DNA of 64,000 nucleotides from positions 62,001 through 126,000 of the forward strand of contig CASFBK010000005.1 in assembly GCA_949292785.1 (NCBI GenBank). The letters run 5' to 3'. The position numbers were made by a program, and so were the translations under genes. Position 1 is the stretch's first letter. Every line of letters starts with the position of its first letter. The stretch is from an uncultured Eubacteriales bacterium. Lineage in GTDB: Bacteria; Bacillota; Clostridia; Lachnospirales; Lachnospiraceae. Shown piece after piece: positions 1 through 8,719 of the stretch. The notes beneath the pieces were generated by a model. It saw only the letters and a list, made by a program, of their open reading frames with translations, had not been told where the DNA came from and searched no databases.

Positions 1-716
1 TGAGAACGCTTATCCCTTAAGCCTCTGGTTACTCCCAGGAAGATAGGAAGTACCGCTAATATAATTCCGGCATAGTCGCAGAACAGCCGCATATAGGCTC
101 CTGTAACCCTATCTTTTTCAACAATTCCGTTATATTCTTCTAATGCCTTCTCATACGTACTTGGAACATCTACTCCGTAATCCAGACGTTTCTTTTCATA
201 AGAGGAACCTTTTCCTATGATTTTACATACCCGCTCCATTTTCTCGCAGAAGGTGTCATACGAAATATCTTTTTTTACTTCTATCCGGTCCTCCATCATT
301 GCCTGCATCGCACCTTCTATGGTGCTTTGGTCTGCGGCTTCATAATATTCCAGCATTTCTTTTTCCAGCGTATCCCAGTCTTTTCCGGAACAGTCTTCTA
401 TGATTTCTTTTATCTCATCTAATTCTGCATCGTTTAAAATGACCTGCTTATAGAATCCCATCGGATACGTGGAAAAGGAATTTTGGTAAACCTCTTGCAA
501 TAAATCTGCCAGCGTCCGCTCCATAATATCAGTCTTGTCGGTAGAAACCGTCATTCCATAATAGTCCAGCCCTTTTTTCGGCTTTTGTAAATCATTTACG
601 CTGTCTCCACTCATCTGGCTGGTCAAAAACAAAATTAAAACAATCACATAAATATAGTACACCAGACTTCTCAGTATCTGCTTACATTCTTTTATAAATA
701 AAGTCCCAAACATCAT
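1..716 (-). CDS. ABC-2-type transporter permease (3' end outside window)
   Basis: An open frame starts at two adjacent ATG codons (714-716 and 711-713) behind a GGAGGTGG ribosome site and runs off the left edge, so only about 238 N-terminal residues are visible. It begins MMFGTLFIKECKQI, followed by one hydrophobic helix (VYYIYVIVLILFL), then a long hydrophilic segment of about 170 residues and the start of a second helix near the edge (IILAVLPIFLGV). One helix, a large external loop and further helices is typical of ABC-2 permeases. It is the last visible gene of a response regulator-kinase-ATPase-permease operon and is probably the membrane partner of the adjacent ATPase. The substrate cannot be read from the sequence. 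Confidence 0.7.
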   Translation of the reverse strand, partial: MMFGTLFIKECKQILRSLVYYIYVIVLILFLTSQMSGDSVNDLQKPKKGLDYYGMTVSTDKTDIMERTLADLLQEVYQNSFSTYPMGFYKQVILNDAELDEIKEIIEDCSGKDWDTLEKEMLEYYEAADQSTIEGAMQAMMEDRIEVKKDISYDTFCEKMERVCKIIGKGSSYEKKRLDYGVDVPSTYEKALEEYNGIVEKDRVTGAYMRLFCDYAGIILAVLPIFLGVTRGLRDKRS

Positions 717-728
717 ACCACCTCCCGC

Positions 729-1649
729 CTAAAACTCACGTTCCGGAGTTTGAACGCCCATATTCCGGCATTTCTTCGGGTCATGGTACTGGTGCATCAG
801 ATACATATACGCATCTTCCACATCACCGTTACACAAAATGGCATCTTTCATGGGGGATTCCTCAGATACGATTTTTATGGTAGAAGTGCTGCCATTGGTA
901 AGAATTCCCGTTACCAGAAAGGTATCTTTTATCATAGGAAGCTCCATGGTGGATACTTCTGCTTTGTAGACCTTGCCTTCCACCATATGTAACAGCTCCG
1001 ACACTGTTCCACGGAATAATATCTTTCCTTCATTTAAAACAGCAATCTCCTCGCAGGTAGCCTCAATATCTCCTACAATATGGGTAGACAAAATAACGAT
1101 TCTGTCTCTTGCAATTTCACACAGTAGATTCCGGAAACGCACCCGTTCTTCCGGGTCCAGTCCTGCCGTAGGCTCATCTACCACAATTACCTTCGGGTCA
1201 TGGATAATTGCCTGTGCAATCCCCAGTCTTCTACGCATACCGCCAGACATTGCCTTTACCTTTACTTTTTGCTGATGCTCCAGATTTACCTTTTCTAACA
1301 TCTGTGGTACTTTCTTTTGTCTCTCCTTTTTCTCCATACCGGATAATACTGCCAGATAATCCAATGCTTCATAGGCACTCATATTGCCATACATGGAAAA
1401 ATCCTGTGGAAGATATCCAATCATGCCTCTGACCTGCTTACAGTTTTCCACCGGAATCCCACAGATATTTACCTCTCCACTACTTTTCTTTAACAGTGTC
1501 GTCAACACCTTCATTAACGTAGTCTTTCCGGCTCCGTTTGGTCCCAGCAAACCGAACATTCCCTGTTTAATTGTTAAATCTACATTTAATAATGCTTGTT
1601 TCTTCCCAAAATTCTTAGAAAGCTGTTTGATTTCAATTTCTGTATTCAT
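729..1649 (-). CDS. ABC transporter ATP-binding protein, ABC-2/drug export type
   Basis: 306 residues from an ATG at 1649 preceded by GAAAGGAT; an in-frame ATG 36 bases upstream lacks as good a ribosome site. Walker A is GPNGAGKTT, the Q-loop is YLPQDF, the signature is MSGGMRRRLGIAQA and Walker B is VIVVDEPTAGLD. The extra C-terminal 80 residues are common in ATPases that pair with ABC-2 exporters. It lies 12 bases upstream of the permease and downstream of a two-component system, so it probably powers export of a peptide or drug under control of that system. Substrate unknown. Confidence 0.88.
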   Translation of the reverse strand: MNTEIEIKQLSKNFGKKQALLNVDLTIKQGMFGLLGPNGAGKTTLMKVLTTLLKKSSGEVNICGIPVENCKQVRGMIGYLPQDFSMYGNMSAYEALDYLAVLSGMEKKERQKKVPQMLEKVNLEHQQKVKVKAMSGGMRRRLGIAQAIIHDPKVIVVDEPTAGLDPEERVRFRNLLCEIARDRIVILSTHIVGDIEATCEEIAVLNEGKILFRGTVSELLHMVEGKVYKAEVSTMELPMIKDTFLVTGILTNGSTSTIKIVSEESPMKDAILCNGDVEDAYMYLMHQYHDPKKCRNMGVQTPEREF

Positions 1650-1715
1650 ATTTTGTATCCTTTCTTTTATGGTTTTCTTTATCATAAAAGAACTTTTCCT
1701 ACATTCTTCCTATCC

Positions 1716-2948
1716 TTAATTAAAAAAAATAGAATTATTTCCAATTCCAAAAGTGGCTGCTGCAATCGCACCGTCCTCCACACTGTTTCGGAAGGTAATA
1801 CGTCCATTATGATTTTCGCAAAGCATTTTACAGATGGACAAACCGATACCAAAATGTTCACTGTTCCCTTCCCTTCCATTATTTTTCTCTTCACTATAAT
1901 AAGCATCTGCTGCTGCCCGCAGTGCCTTTTGAGAGAATCCCGGACCATCATCCTTGACATATATGGTTAATTCATTTTTATCGATTCCTAACTGCACTAC
2001 AATCTGCTGTCTGGCATAACGTACTGCATTATTCAAAAGATTTTCCACTACCTCCTGGATACACTCGCTGTCCACAAGGATTTTTTGTTCCTCCTCTTTG
2101 CCTGCTGCTTCCTGTCCGGCAGATACACAGATGCTTTTCCCTGTGGTCTGCTCTAAAGCTTTGGCAGATTCCCTCAAGCACTGTAACAGGTCAGAGAATT
2201 TTATCCACCGACAGGAGATTTCCCGCTTTTCAATTCGCTGAAGTTCTGTCATGGTATTCGAAAAGCGCAGCAAACGTTCCTCCTGATACTGCATTGTGTC
2301 TAACTTTCCCATCAGTAATTCCTGGGAAACCTTTCCCTGTGGTACATATTTTTGTAAAAATTCCGTATATCCCCGAATGACAGTCAGAGGCGTACGGATA
2401 TCGTGCGCAAATGCTGCATTGATATTACGCTGCTCCTCCTGTTTTTCCCATTGCCGGCGTTTCTCCCGGATAAGCTTCTTTCTAAGCTCTTCCATCTCCT
2501 GACTGATTTGTCCCATTTCATCATTATTTCGATAAATAATTTCTTTGCTGTAATCTCCTGCATTTAAGGCACTTAACATATCTGATATTGCCGTCAGCGC
2601 AGGGCGAAGCCTTTTGGCAAAGAAAACCTTTCCTGCTATTACATACGCAATGAACATATAACCAAAAAGACTGTAATTGTATACAGCAGATAGCCCCGTT
2701 AAGATTAATTTATATTTTTTATCTTGTGAGCTGGTCACTACGCTCCCCTTACTGGTATAATAATAGTAAACGTTCTCTATACGTTGATTAATTACTTTTA
2801 TCCAGACATTAGAAATATTTCTGGTAAACAGCCACAGCACCACCGCACCTATGGAAGTAATGCACAAATAACAGACGAGACTTCTCACCAGACCCGCATT
2901 TTTTAAATGTTCTTTTAACTTTTCTATTTTTTCTTCTAACCAATCCAT
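1716..2948 (-). CDS. Membrane sensor histidine kinase
   Basis: About 410 residues starting MDWLEEKIEKL; GGAG lies about ten bases upstream, while an earlier in-frame ATG at 2966 has a poorer site. Two membrane helices (around 25-42 and 90-110) flank a short extracytoplasmic loop. A HAMP-like linker follows, then the H-box AFAHDIRTPLTVIRGY with the phospho-accepting His, and the N box (LLNNAVRYA), G1 (DDGPGFS) and G2 (GIGLSICKML) of the ATPase domain. It overlaps the 3' end of the response regulator by about 13 bases, indicating translational coupling. It probably senses a cell-envelope cue or drug and controls the downstream ABC transporter. Confidence 0.9.
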   Translation of the reverse strand: MDWLEEKIEKLKEHLKNAGLVRSLVCYLCITSIGAVVLWLFTRNISNVWIKVINQRIENVYYYYTSKGSVVTSSQDKKYKLILTGLSAVYNYSLFGYMFIAYVIAGKVFFAKRLRPALTAISDMLSALNAGDYSKEIIYRNNDEMGQISQEMEELRKKLIREKRRQWEKQEEQRNINAAFAHDIRTPLTVIRGYTEFLQKYVPQGKVSQELLMGKLDTMQYQEERLLRFSNTMTELQRIEKREISCRWIKFSDLLQCLRESAKALEQTTGKSICVSAGQEAAGKEEEQKILVDSECIQEVVENLLNNAVRYARQQIVVQLGIDKNELTIYVKDDGPGFSQKALRAAADAYYSEEKNNGREGNSEHFGIGLSICKMLCENHNGRITFRNSVEDGAIAAATFGIGNNSIFFN

Positions 2949-3607
2949 CGGTAACCTACTCCCCATACGGTTTCTATATATGTCTTTTTACTATGTTTTC
3001 CCAATTTATTACGGATTCTTCTAACATGCTCCGCTACAATTCCCGCATCTGCTTCTCCGTCAAAACCACGCACCTTTTCGTAAATCTGTTCCTTCTCAAA
3101 TACTTGTCCACTATGAGTAAGTAACAGCTCCAAAATCAGATATTCGGTCCGTGTAAATCCCAGATTCTCTCCGTCATACAATACCTGATGTCCCGAAAAA
3201 TCTACGGTCAGATTCTCTTTCATATACACATTGCTCTTCTGACCTTTTCTCTCCTCCCGCCGCAGGTGCGCCTCGACCCTTGCCAGCAATTCTTCCATGG
3301 AAAATGGCTTTATAATGTAGTCATCTCCACCGGACTTCAAACCATTTACCCGGTCCTTTTCTTCTGTTCTGGCTGTCAGAAACAGAATCGGACAATTTAC
3401 ATAGTCACGAATCTTCTCGCATACTTCATACCCATCTATATCCGGCATATTTACGTCAAGTAATATTAAATCTAAATTATATTTAATGTTTTCCATAGCT
3501 TTACTTCCACTTTCTGCCGTATATACGAGATATCCTTCCAATTCCAGATATTCTTTTAATAAGTTACGGATGTCTGCTTCGTCATCCACTACCAGTATTT
3601 TCTTCAT
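2936..3607 (-). CDS. OmpR-family response regulator
   Basis: 223 residues. The receiver domain carries acidic residues in VVDDEADIR, the phospho-acceptor Asp in LDLILLDVNMPD, Thr in FLTART and Lys in IIKPF. A winged-helix effector domain follows from about residue 130, ending with the typical VWGVGYRW motif. It is the first gene of the four-gene operon and is coupled to the kinase by overlap. This arrangement usually means the regulator activates its own operon or the adjacent transporter. I did not find a convincing binding site upstream. Confidence 0.93.
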   Translation of the reverse strand: MKKILVVDDEADIRNLLKEYLELEGYLVYTAESGSKAMENIKYNLDLILLDVNMPDIDGYEVCEKIRDYVNCPILFLTARTEEKDRVNGLKSGGDDYIIKPFSMEELLARVEAHLRREERKGQKSNVYMKENLTVDFSGHQVLYDGENLGFTRTEYLILELLLTHSGQVFEKEQIYEKVRGFDGEADAGIVAEHVRRIRNKLGKHSKKTYIETVWGVGYRWIG

Positions 3608-3723
3608 TATAATTTTCCTACCTTTTATGCATTTTATATTAAGTATAGCATTTATTTTACTACAAAAATCCTACTATGATAATCTATTATCCAGAACTTT
3701 TCTTTCTAAATGAAAAGAAAAGG

Positions 3724-3752
3724 ATGACCTTTTACAGGAAAACAGTTATAAT
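3724..3752 (+). promoter_or_regulatory. Candidate sigma-A promoter for hemerythrin gene
   Basis: ATGACC (3724-3729), a 17-base spacer and TATAAT (3747-3752) lie 34 bases upstream of the hemerythrin start. The -10 is perfect and the -35 is moderate. The gene has its own ribosome site TTAGGAGGTG just before the ATG. Confidence 0.6.
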
Positions 3753-3785
3753 AGAATCAGAAAATATATCTTAGGAGGTGTCTTT

Positions 3786-4208
3786 ATGACAATAGAATTT
3801 GATGATAATCTGATTACCGGAAACAATACCATTGATGAACAGCACAAAGAGCTCATTGGCAGAATCAAACAGTTCGTTGACAGTTGTGAACAGGGCGATG
3901 CAAAAATCAAAGCCATTAAAATGTTGGATTATCTGATGGAATATACTGAATTCCACTTTTCTCAGGAAGAAAAGCTTCAGGAAGAGGTGAACTATCCAGA
4001 GTTAACGCAACACCGCGAAAAGCATGAAGAATTCAAAAAAACCCTTCAAAACCTGGAAAACTTTCTGGAAGAATCCGAGGGTCCTACAGATGCCTTTGTA
4101 CAACAAGTAGAAACTAACGTAGTAAACTGGTTATTTAACCATATTAAAACCTTTGACCGCTCTGTGGCAGAATTTATTTTTATCCGTGAAAACCCGGACC
4201 GGCTGTAG
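3786..4208 (+). CDS. Bacteriohemerythrin
   Basis: 140 residues, the usual size of single-domain bacterial hemerythrins. The di-iron ligand set appears complete: IDEQH near residue 20, HFSQEE (His plus Glu), HREKH (two His) and HIKTFD (His plus Asp). Such proteins reversibly bind O2 and in anaerobes are thought to buffer or deliver oxygen or supply iron; that role is from family knowledge. The gene is monocistronic, with its own promoter and a strong terminator, and converges on tpiA. Confidence 0.93.
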   Translation: MTIEFDDNLITGNNTIDEQHKELIGRIKQFVDSCEQGDAKIKAIKMLDYLMEYTEFHFSQEEKLQEEVNYPELTQHREKHEEFKKTLQNLENFLEESEGPTDAFVQQVETNVVNWLFNHIKTFDRSVAEFIFIRENPDRL

Positions 4209-4215
4209 TAAAATT

Positions 4216-4256
4216 AAAAGGTCTTCTTCCCCAATTTGGGGAGGAAGACCTTTTTC
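4216..4256 (+). terminator. Strong intrinsic terminator between hemerythrin and tpiA
   Basis: A 13-bp stem (GGTCTTCTTCCCC with GGGGAGGAAGACC, one wobble pair) and short AT loop are flanked by A-rich sequence on the left and TTTTT on the right. It can stop transcription of the plus-strand hemerythrin gene and, on the other strand, of the gap-pgk-tpi operon. Confidence 0.9.
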
Positions 4257-4278
4257 ATCCATATAAAAAATGTAATGC

Positions 4279-5028
4279 TTATTTGTAATTTACAATCTTA
4301 CCAAAATCAGCTTTCAGAGAAGCTCCACCAACTAATCCACCGTCGATGTCCGGTTTTGCAAATAATTCTGCTGCATTTTCTGCATTTACAGAACCGCCGT
4401 ACTGAATACGGATTGCTTCTGCGGTTGCTTCATCATATACTTCTTTGATGCATGCGCGGATTGCTGCGCATACTTCTTCTGCCTGATCAGAAGTAGCTGT
4501 TTCGCCGGTTCCGATAGCCCAGATTGGCTCATAAGCGATAACTGCTGTCTTAGCCTGATCTGCGGTTACATTCTGGAATGCAATCTTAATCTGCATACGA
4601 ATCCAGTCAATGTAGATGCCCTGTTTTCTCTGTGTTAAAGATTCTCCACAGCAAATGATTGGTGTAATACCATGTTCGAAAGCCTTTAATACTTTCTTAT
4701 TTACTGTTTCATCTGTTTCTGCAAAGTATTCTCTTCTTTCAGAATGTCCTAATACAACGTATTTTACACCAGCGTCTGTCAGCATTGCCGGAGAAATTTC
4801 TCCTGTGTATGCTCCGCTTTCTTCAAAATACATGTTCTCTGCACCAATGTTGATGTTAGAACCCTTTGCTGCTTCCATAGCTGGGATGATGTCGATAGCT
4901 GGTACGCAGAATACTACGTCTACTTCATCATTTGCTACTAATGGTTTTAACTCGTTTACTAAAGCTACTGCTTCGCTTGGAGTCTTGTTCATTTTCCAGT
5001 TTCCTGCAATAATTTTCTTTCTTGCCAT
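4279..5028 (-). CDS. tpiA: Triosephosphate isomerase
   Basis: 249 residues from ATG 5028 behind AAGGAGAAAAATC; a longer frame upstream would overlap pgk and is not needed. Recognisable motifs are AGNWKMN (substrate Lys), the active-site His in LGHSERR and the catalytic Glu in [11 protein letters not shown]. It interconverts dihydroxyacetone phosphate and glyceraldehyde 3-phosphate in the cytoplasm. It follows pgk by 13 bases and completes a gap-pgk-tpiA lower-glycolysis operon. Confidence 0.98.
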   Translation of the reverse strand: MARKKIIAGNWKMNKTPSEAVALVNELKPLVANDEVDVVFCVPAIDIIPAMEAAKGSNINIGAENMYFEESGAYTGEISPAMLTDAGVKYVVLGHSERREYFAETDETVNKKVLKAFEHGITPIICCGESLTQRKQGIYIDWIRMQIKIAFQNVTADQAKTAVIAYEPIWAIGTGETATSDQAEEVCAAIRACIKEVYDEATAEAIRIQYGGSVNAENAAELFAKPDIDGGLVGGASLKADFGKIVNYK

Positions 5029-5041
5029 GATTTTTCTCCTT

Positions 5042-6253
5042 CTACTTATCGTTAGCTGCTGCAACACCCGGCAGTTCTTTTCCTTCTAAGAACTCTAAGG
5101 AAGCTCCACCACCGGTGGAAATGTGGCTCATTTTATCACCGAAGCCTAACTGGTTAACAGCTGCTGCGGAATCTCCACCACCGATAATAGTAGTTGCATC
5201 TGTCTCTGCAAGTGCCTCTGCTACTGCGATAGTTCCTTTTGCAAGAACAGGGTTCTCGAAGATACCCATTGGTCCGTTCCATACAACAGTCTTAGCTGTT
5301 TTTACTGCATCTGCATATAAAGCTGCTGTCTTAGGTCCGATATCGAATCCAGCCTTGTCTGCCGGCATATTTTCTACATCATAAACTTCTACTGCGATTT
5401 CAGCATCGATTGGGTCTGGGAAAGCATCTGCTGCTACAGTATCAACCGGAAGTAATAAACTCTTTCCAAGTTTTTCTGCCTTTTCAATCATTTCTTTACA
5501 GTAATCAATCTTTGTATCATCTACTAAGGATTTTCCGATTTCGTATCCTTTTGCTTTTAAGAATGTGAATGCCATACCACCACCGATGATAAGAGTATCA
5601 CACTTCTCCAGTAAGTTAGAGATAACATTTAACTTATCAGCAACCTTAGCTCCTCCAAGGATTGCAACGAAAGGTCTAACCGGGTTTTCTACTGCATTTC
5701 CTAAGAAGTCGATTTCCTTCTGCATTAAGTATCCAACTGCTGCGGTGTCAACTAATCCTGCAACACCTACGTTAGAGCAGTGTGCTCTATGAGCGGTACC
5801 GAATGCATCGTTTACGAAAACATCACATAAAGAAGCAAGGTCCTTAGAGAAAGCCTCTCCGTTCTTTGTTTCTTCTGCTCTGTAACGTGTATTCTCTAAC
5901 AGAATTACGTCTCCGTCGTTCATAGCTTCTACTGCTGCTTTTGCATTTGCTCCAACTACTTCTGCATCTGCTGCAAATTTTACTTCCTGTCCTAATAATT
6001 CAGAAAGTCTTGCTGCTACCGGAGCAAGAGTCTTTGTTTTTTTGTCTTCTTCTGTCTTTACTTTTCCTAAGTGAGAGCACAGAATTACTTTTCCGCCGTC
6101 AGCAACTAATTTTTTGATGGTTGGCAGAGCTGCTACCAGACGGTTCTCGTCTGTAATCTTGCCATCCTTTAAAGGTACATTGAAATCGCATCTGCAAAGA
6201 ACGCGTTTTCCTTTTACGTTAATATCGTCTACAGAAAGTTTGTTTAAAGACAT
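5042..6253 (-). CDS. pgk: Phosphoglycerate kinase
   Basis: 403 residues, normal for bacterial PGK. Motifs include RCDFNVPLK near the N terminus, the substrate-binding HLGKVK segment and the nucleotide-binding [13 protein letters not shown] near the C terminus. It transfers phosphate from 1,3-bisphosphoglycerate to ADP. Start at ATG 6253 behind AAAAAGGAGAAAAT. A terminator-like hairpin lies in its leader, so its level may be uncoupled from gap by partial termination. Confidence 0.98.
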   Translation of the reverse strand: MSLNKLSVDDINVKGKRVLCRCDFNVPLKDGKITDENRLVAALPTIKKLVADGGKVILCSHLGKVKTEEDKKTKTLAPVAARLSELLGQEVKFAADAEVVGANAKAAVEAMNDGDVILLENTRYRAEETKNGEAFSKDLASLCDVFVNDAFGTAHRAHCSNVGVAGLVDTAAVGYLMQKEIDFLGNAVENPVRPFVAILGGAKVADKLNVISNLLEKCDTLIIGGGMAFTFLKAKGYEIGKSLVDDTKIDYCKEMIEKAEKLGKSLLLPVDTVAADAFPDPIDAEIAVEVYDVENMPADKAGFDIGPKTAALYADAVKTAKTVVWNGPMGIFENPVLAKGTIAVAEALAETDATTIIGGGDSAAAVNQLGFGDKMSHISTGGGASLEFLEGKELPGVAAANDK

Positions 6254-6285
6254 AATATTTTCTCCTTTTTATTCATTTCCTATAA

Positions 6286-6323
6286 AAACAAAAAGGGGAC
6301 CGGTCCATAAAGACCGGACCCTT
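6286..6323 (-). terminator. Terminator-like hairpin in gap-pgk spacer
   Basis: On the minus strand GGGTCCGGTC pairs with GACCGGTCCC (one internal mismatch) and is followed by CTTTTTG. It sits about 35 bases before the pgk start, downstream of gap, so it may cause partial termination or RNA processing between the two genes. Confidence 0.65.
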
Positions 6324-6329
6324 TCCTGA

Positions 6330-6533
6330 GTCTTATCTGCACTCTGGCAGCCTGTTGCTAAAAAAAGTAGTCTACCGTGCAGTAATATACATTATCAATA
6401 CGCTTGAACAAGGAAGCTCGATTCACTAAGCTCTGTCTGCGCCATTGGCTTGCCAATCGCTAAGTTCCTTCGAGCGGCTTTCGCACTAACCTCATTCTGC
6501 GTCTTCGTCTTGAATTCGCTAAGTGCTCTAAGC
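6330..6533. repeat. gap-pgk spacer with CTTAG-type repeat modules
   Basis: About 200 bases with no gene. Read on the minus strand it contains three imperfect modules: GAGCACTTAGCGAATTC directly after the gap stop, GAACTTAGCGATTGG, and GAGCTTAGTGAATCG. A separate inverted pair, CTGCAC...GTGCAG, lies around 6340-6385. The GAGCACTTAGCGA core recurs at 27186-27270 and, as GAACACTTAGCGA, near 16700, so this is probably a dispersed intergenic repeat that folds as RNA. Confidence 0.45.
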
Positions 6534-7550
6534 CTATGCTAACTCACTGAAGTATTTGATTGTACGAACCATCTGGCTTGTGTAGCTGTTTTCGTTATCG
6601 TACCAGGAAACAACCTGTACTTCATATAAATCATCAGCAACTTTAGAAACCATAGTCTGAGTAGCATCGAATAAAGAACCAAATCTCATTCCTACGATAT
6701 CAGAAGAAACGATTTCGTCTTCGTTGTATCCGAAAGATTCATTAGCTGCTGCTTTCATAGCTGCATTGATTCCTTCTACAGTTACGTCGTTACCTTTAAC
6801 AACTGCTGTTAAGATAGTTGTAGAACCTGTTGGGGTAGGTACACGCTGTGCAGAACCGATTAATTTTCCGTTTAATTCCGGAATAACTAATCCGATAGCT
6901 TTTGCAGCACCTGTGCTGTTAGGAACGATATTAACTGCTGCTGCACGAGATCTTCTTAAATCACCTTTTCTCTGAGGTCCGTCTAATGTCATCTGATCTC
7001 CTGTGTAAGCATGGATAGTACACATGATACCAGACTGGATTGCTGCATATTTATTTAATGCGTCAGCCATTGGTGCTAAACAGTTTGTTGTACAAGAAGC
7101 TGCAGAAATAACAGTGTCATCTGCTTTTAAGGTATTGTGGTTTACGTTGTAAACGATTGTAGGAAGGTCATTTCCTGCTGGTGCAGAAATAACAACCTTA
7201 CGAGCACCTGCTGTAATGTGAGCAGAAGCCTTGTCCTTAGAGCAGTAGAATCCTGTACACTCAAGAACAACGTCTACCTTTAATTCGCCCCATGGGCATT
7301 TGCTTGCATCAGCTTCAGCGTAGATTTTGATTTCTTTTCCATCAACAGTAATAGAATCTTCTCCAGCAGTTACTTTATCTGCTAATTCATATTTACCCTG
7401 AGATGAATCATACTTTAACAAGTGTGCTAACATTTTAGGGCTTGTTAAATCGTTGATTGCTACTACTTCGTATCCTTCTGCACCGAACATCTGTCTGAAA
7501 GCTAAACGTCCAATACGTCCAAATCCATTGATTGCTACTCTTACTGACAT
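6534..7550 (-). CDS. gap: Glyceraldehyde-3-phosphate dehydrogenase, type I
   Basis: 338 residues. The NAD-binding motif [15 protein letters not shown] opens the protein, and the catalytic Cys is in [11 protein letters not shown]. It oxidises glyceraldehyde 3-phosphate to 1,3-bisphosphoglycerate in the cytoplasm. AGGAGGAATTAAAT precedes the ATG. It is the first gene of the glycolytic operon and has a good sigma-A promoter upstream, with a leader of about 60 bases. Confidence 0.98.
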   Translation of the reverse strand: MSVRVAINGFGRIGRLAFRQMFGAEGYEVVAINDLTSPKMLAHLLKYDSSQGKYELADKVTAGEDSITVDGKEIKIYAEADASKCPWGELKVDVVLECTGFYCSKDKASAHITAGARKVVISAPAGNDLPTIVYNVNHNTLKADDTVISAASCTTNCLAPMADALNKYAAIQSGIMCTIHAYTGDQMTLDGPQRKGDLRRSRAAAVNIVPNSTGAAKAIGLVIPELNGKLIGSAQRVPTPTGSTTILTAVVKGNDVTVEGINAAMKAAANESFGYNEDEIVSSDIVGMRFGSLFDATQTMVSKVADDLYEVQVVSWYDNENSYTSQMVRTIKYFSELA

Positions 7551-7616
7551 ATTTAATTCCTCCTAGTTTTGAATGAATTTAATTTTTCTTTTGAGCTATA
7601 CGCCCAATCTGATTTC

Positions 7617-7645
7617 ATTTTACCCAATCTTTGTACAAAATTCAA
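7617..7645 (-). promoter_or_regulatory. Sigma-A promoter of the gap operon
   Basis: On the minus strand TTGAAT (7640-7645), a 17-base spacer and TAAAAT (7617-7622) match the sigma-A consensus well. It lies about 65 bases upstream of the gap start codon. Confidence 0.7.
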
Positions 7646-7745
7646 GTAGCATTTTTAACTTTGTTAATTTTTTCACTATTTTTTTCTATATCAGATGTTT
7701 TTCACTCCCTTTTTATAGTTTCTAATGGGTCTCTTACATCATCTT

Positions 7746-7774
7746 TTGACAAAATAATGCATTTCATATATATT
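7746..7774 (+). promoter_or_regulatory. Sigma-A promoter of the PHP phosphatase gene
   Basis: A perfect TTGACA (7746-7751), 17-base spacer and TATATT (7769-7774) lie 32 bases upstream of the phosphatase start. Confidence 0.75.
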
Positions 7775-7806
7775 AAACTGTGAAATATAGACAAAGGAGG
7801 CTTTTT

Positions 7807-8607
7807 ATGCTTTGGGATACCCACATGCACACACACTTTTCCGGGGACAGTGACGCAGATTCCCGCGAAATGGTTCTTTCTGCGAAAGAGAAGGGATTAG
7901 CAGGCATTTGTTTTACCGACCATCTGGATATTGACTACCCCGATGACCCTACGGAATTTCTGATTGATTTTCCTGCTTACTTTCAGGAGCTTCTTCAGGT
8001 ACAAAAGGATTTTTCCTCTGAATTTCCGGTAGGTATTGGGCTGGAACTTGGTCTGCAGCCGCATCTGTCGAAAGACCTTCCCTCCATTATAGCAGAACAT
8101 CCCTTTGACTTTGTGATTGGTTCCTCTCACGTGGTCCATGGAATTGACCCCTACTATCCGCAATACTATGCGGGAAAAACGGAAGACGAGGCATATCGGG
8201 AATATTTCGAGTCTATTCTGGAAAACCTTGCGCTCTTCGACTGCTTTGATGTCTATGGACATATTGACTATGTGGTACGATATGGTCCAAACCGCAATAC
8301 TTATTACACCTATGAAAAGTTTGCTGACGTGATTGATGCGATTCTAAGAACATTGATTCACAAGGGAAAGGGAATTGAAATCAACACCGGCGGTTTTAAA
8401 TATGGTCTTGGACATCCCAATCCTACGGAAGCCATCTTAAAACGTTATCGCGAGCTTGGCGGCGAGATTATCACCATCGGTGCGGATGCCCACAAGCCGG
8501 AGCATGTAGCCTTTGATTTTGAAAAAGTTCCGGATATTTTAAAAAATGCCGGATTTTCTTACTATACGGTATTTAAAAACCGCAAACCGGAATTTTATAA
8601 ACTATAG
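7807..8607 (+). CDS. hisJ: PHP-domain phosphatase, histidinol-phosphatase-like
   Basis: 266 residues from ATG 7807, spaced correctly behind AAAGGAGG; an upstream in-frame ATG at 7780 has no such site. The PHP metal-binding motif is DTHMHTHFSGD, with later ligands in FTDHLD, GSSHVV, YGHIDY and GADAHKPEH. The length fits HisJ-type histidinol phosphatases, which dephosphorylate histidinol phosphate in histidine synthesis. No his genes are nearby, so another small phosphoester substrate is possible. Monocistronic, with its own promoter and terminator. Confidence 0.8.
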   Translation: MLWDTHMHTHFSGDSDADSREMVLSAKEKGLAGICFTDHLDIDYPDDPTEFLIDFPAYFQELLQVQKDFSSEFPVGIGLELGLQPHLSKDLPSIIAEHPFDFVIGSSHVVHGIDPYYPQYYAGKTEDEAYREYFESILENLALFDCFDVYGHIDYVVRYGPNRNTYYTYEKFADVIDAILRTLIHKGKGIEINTGGFKYGLGHPNPTEAILKRYRELGGEIITIGADAHKPEHVAFDFEKVPDILKNAGFSYYTVFKNRKPEFYKL

Positions 8608-8643
8608 GTGCGCAGCCTTAGCGGATCGTATTTCCTATGATAG
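8607..8643 (+). repeat. Short dispersed repeat copy (AGGTGCGCA...CCTATGATA)
   Basis: AGGTGCGCA followed by CCTTAGCGGATCGT and CCTATGATAG directly follows the phosphatase stop. A close relative with the same order of blocks is at 11449-11490. Probably a copy of a small intergenic element. Confidence 0.4.
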
Positions 8644-8694
8644 AAAAACAGATGCCTGTCATGGCTCATTTGCCAGCACAAGCATCTGTTTTTT
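8644..8694 (+). terminator. Bidirectional intrinsic terminator
   Basis: AAAAACAGATGC pairs with GCATCTGTTTTT across a 26-base loop, with T-runs on both strands. It can end the plus-strand phosphatase transcript and the minus-strand beta-propeller transcript. Confidence 0.75.
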
Positions 8695-8719
8695 ATTTGC
8701 TATATCATCTTCTCTCTTA

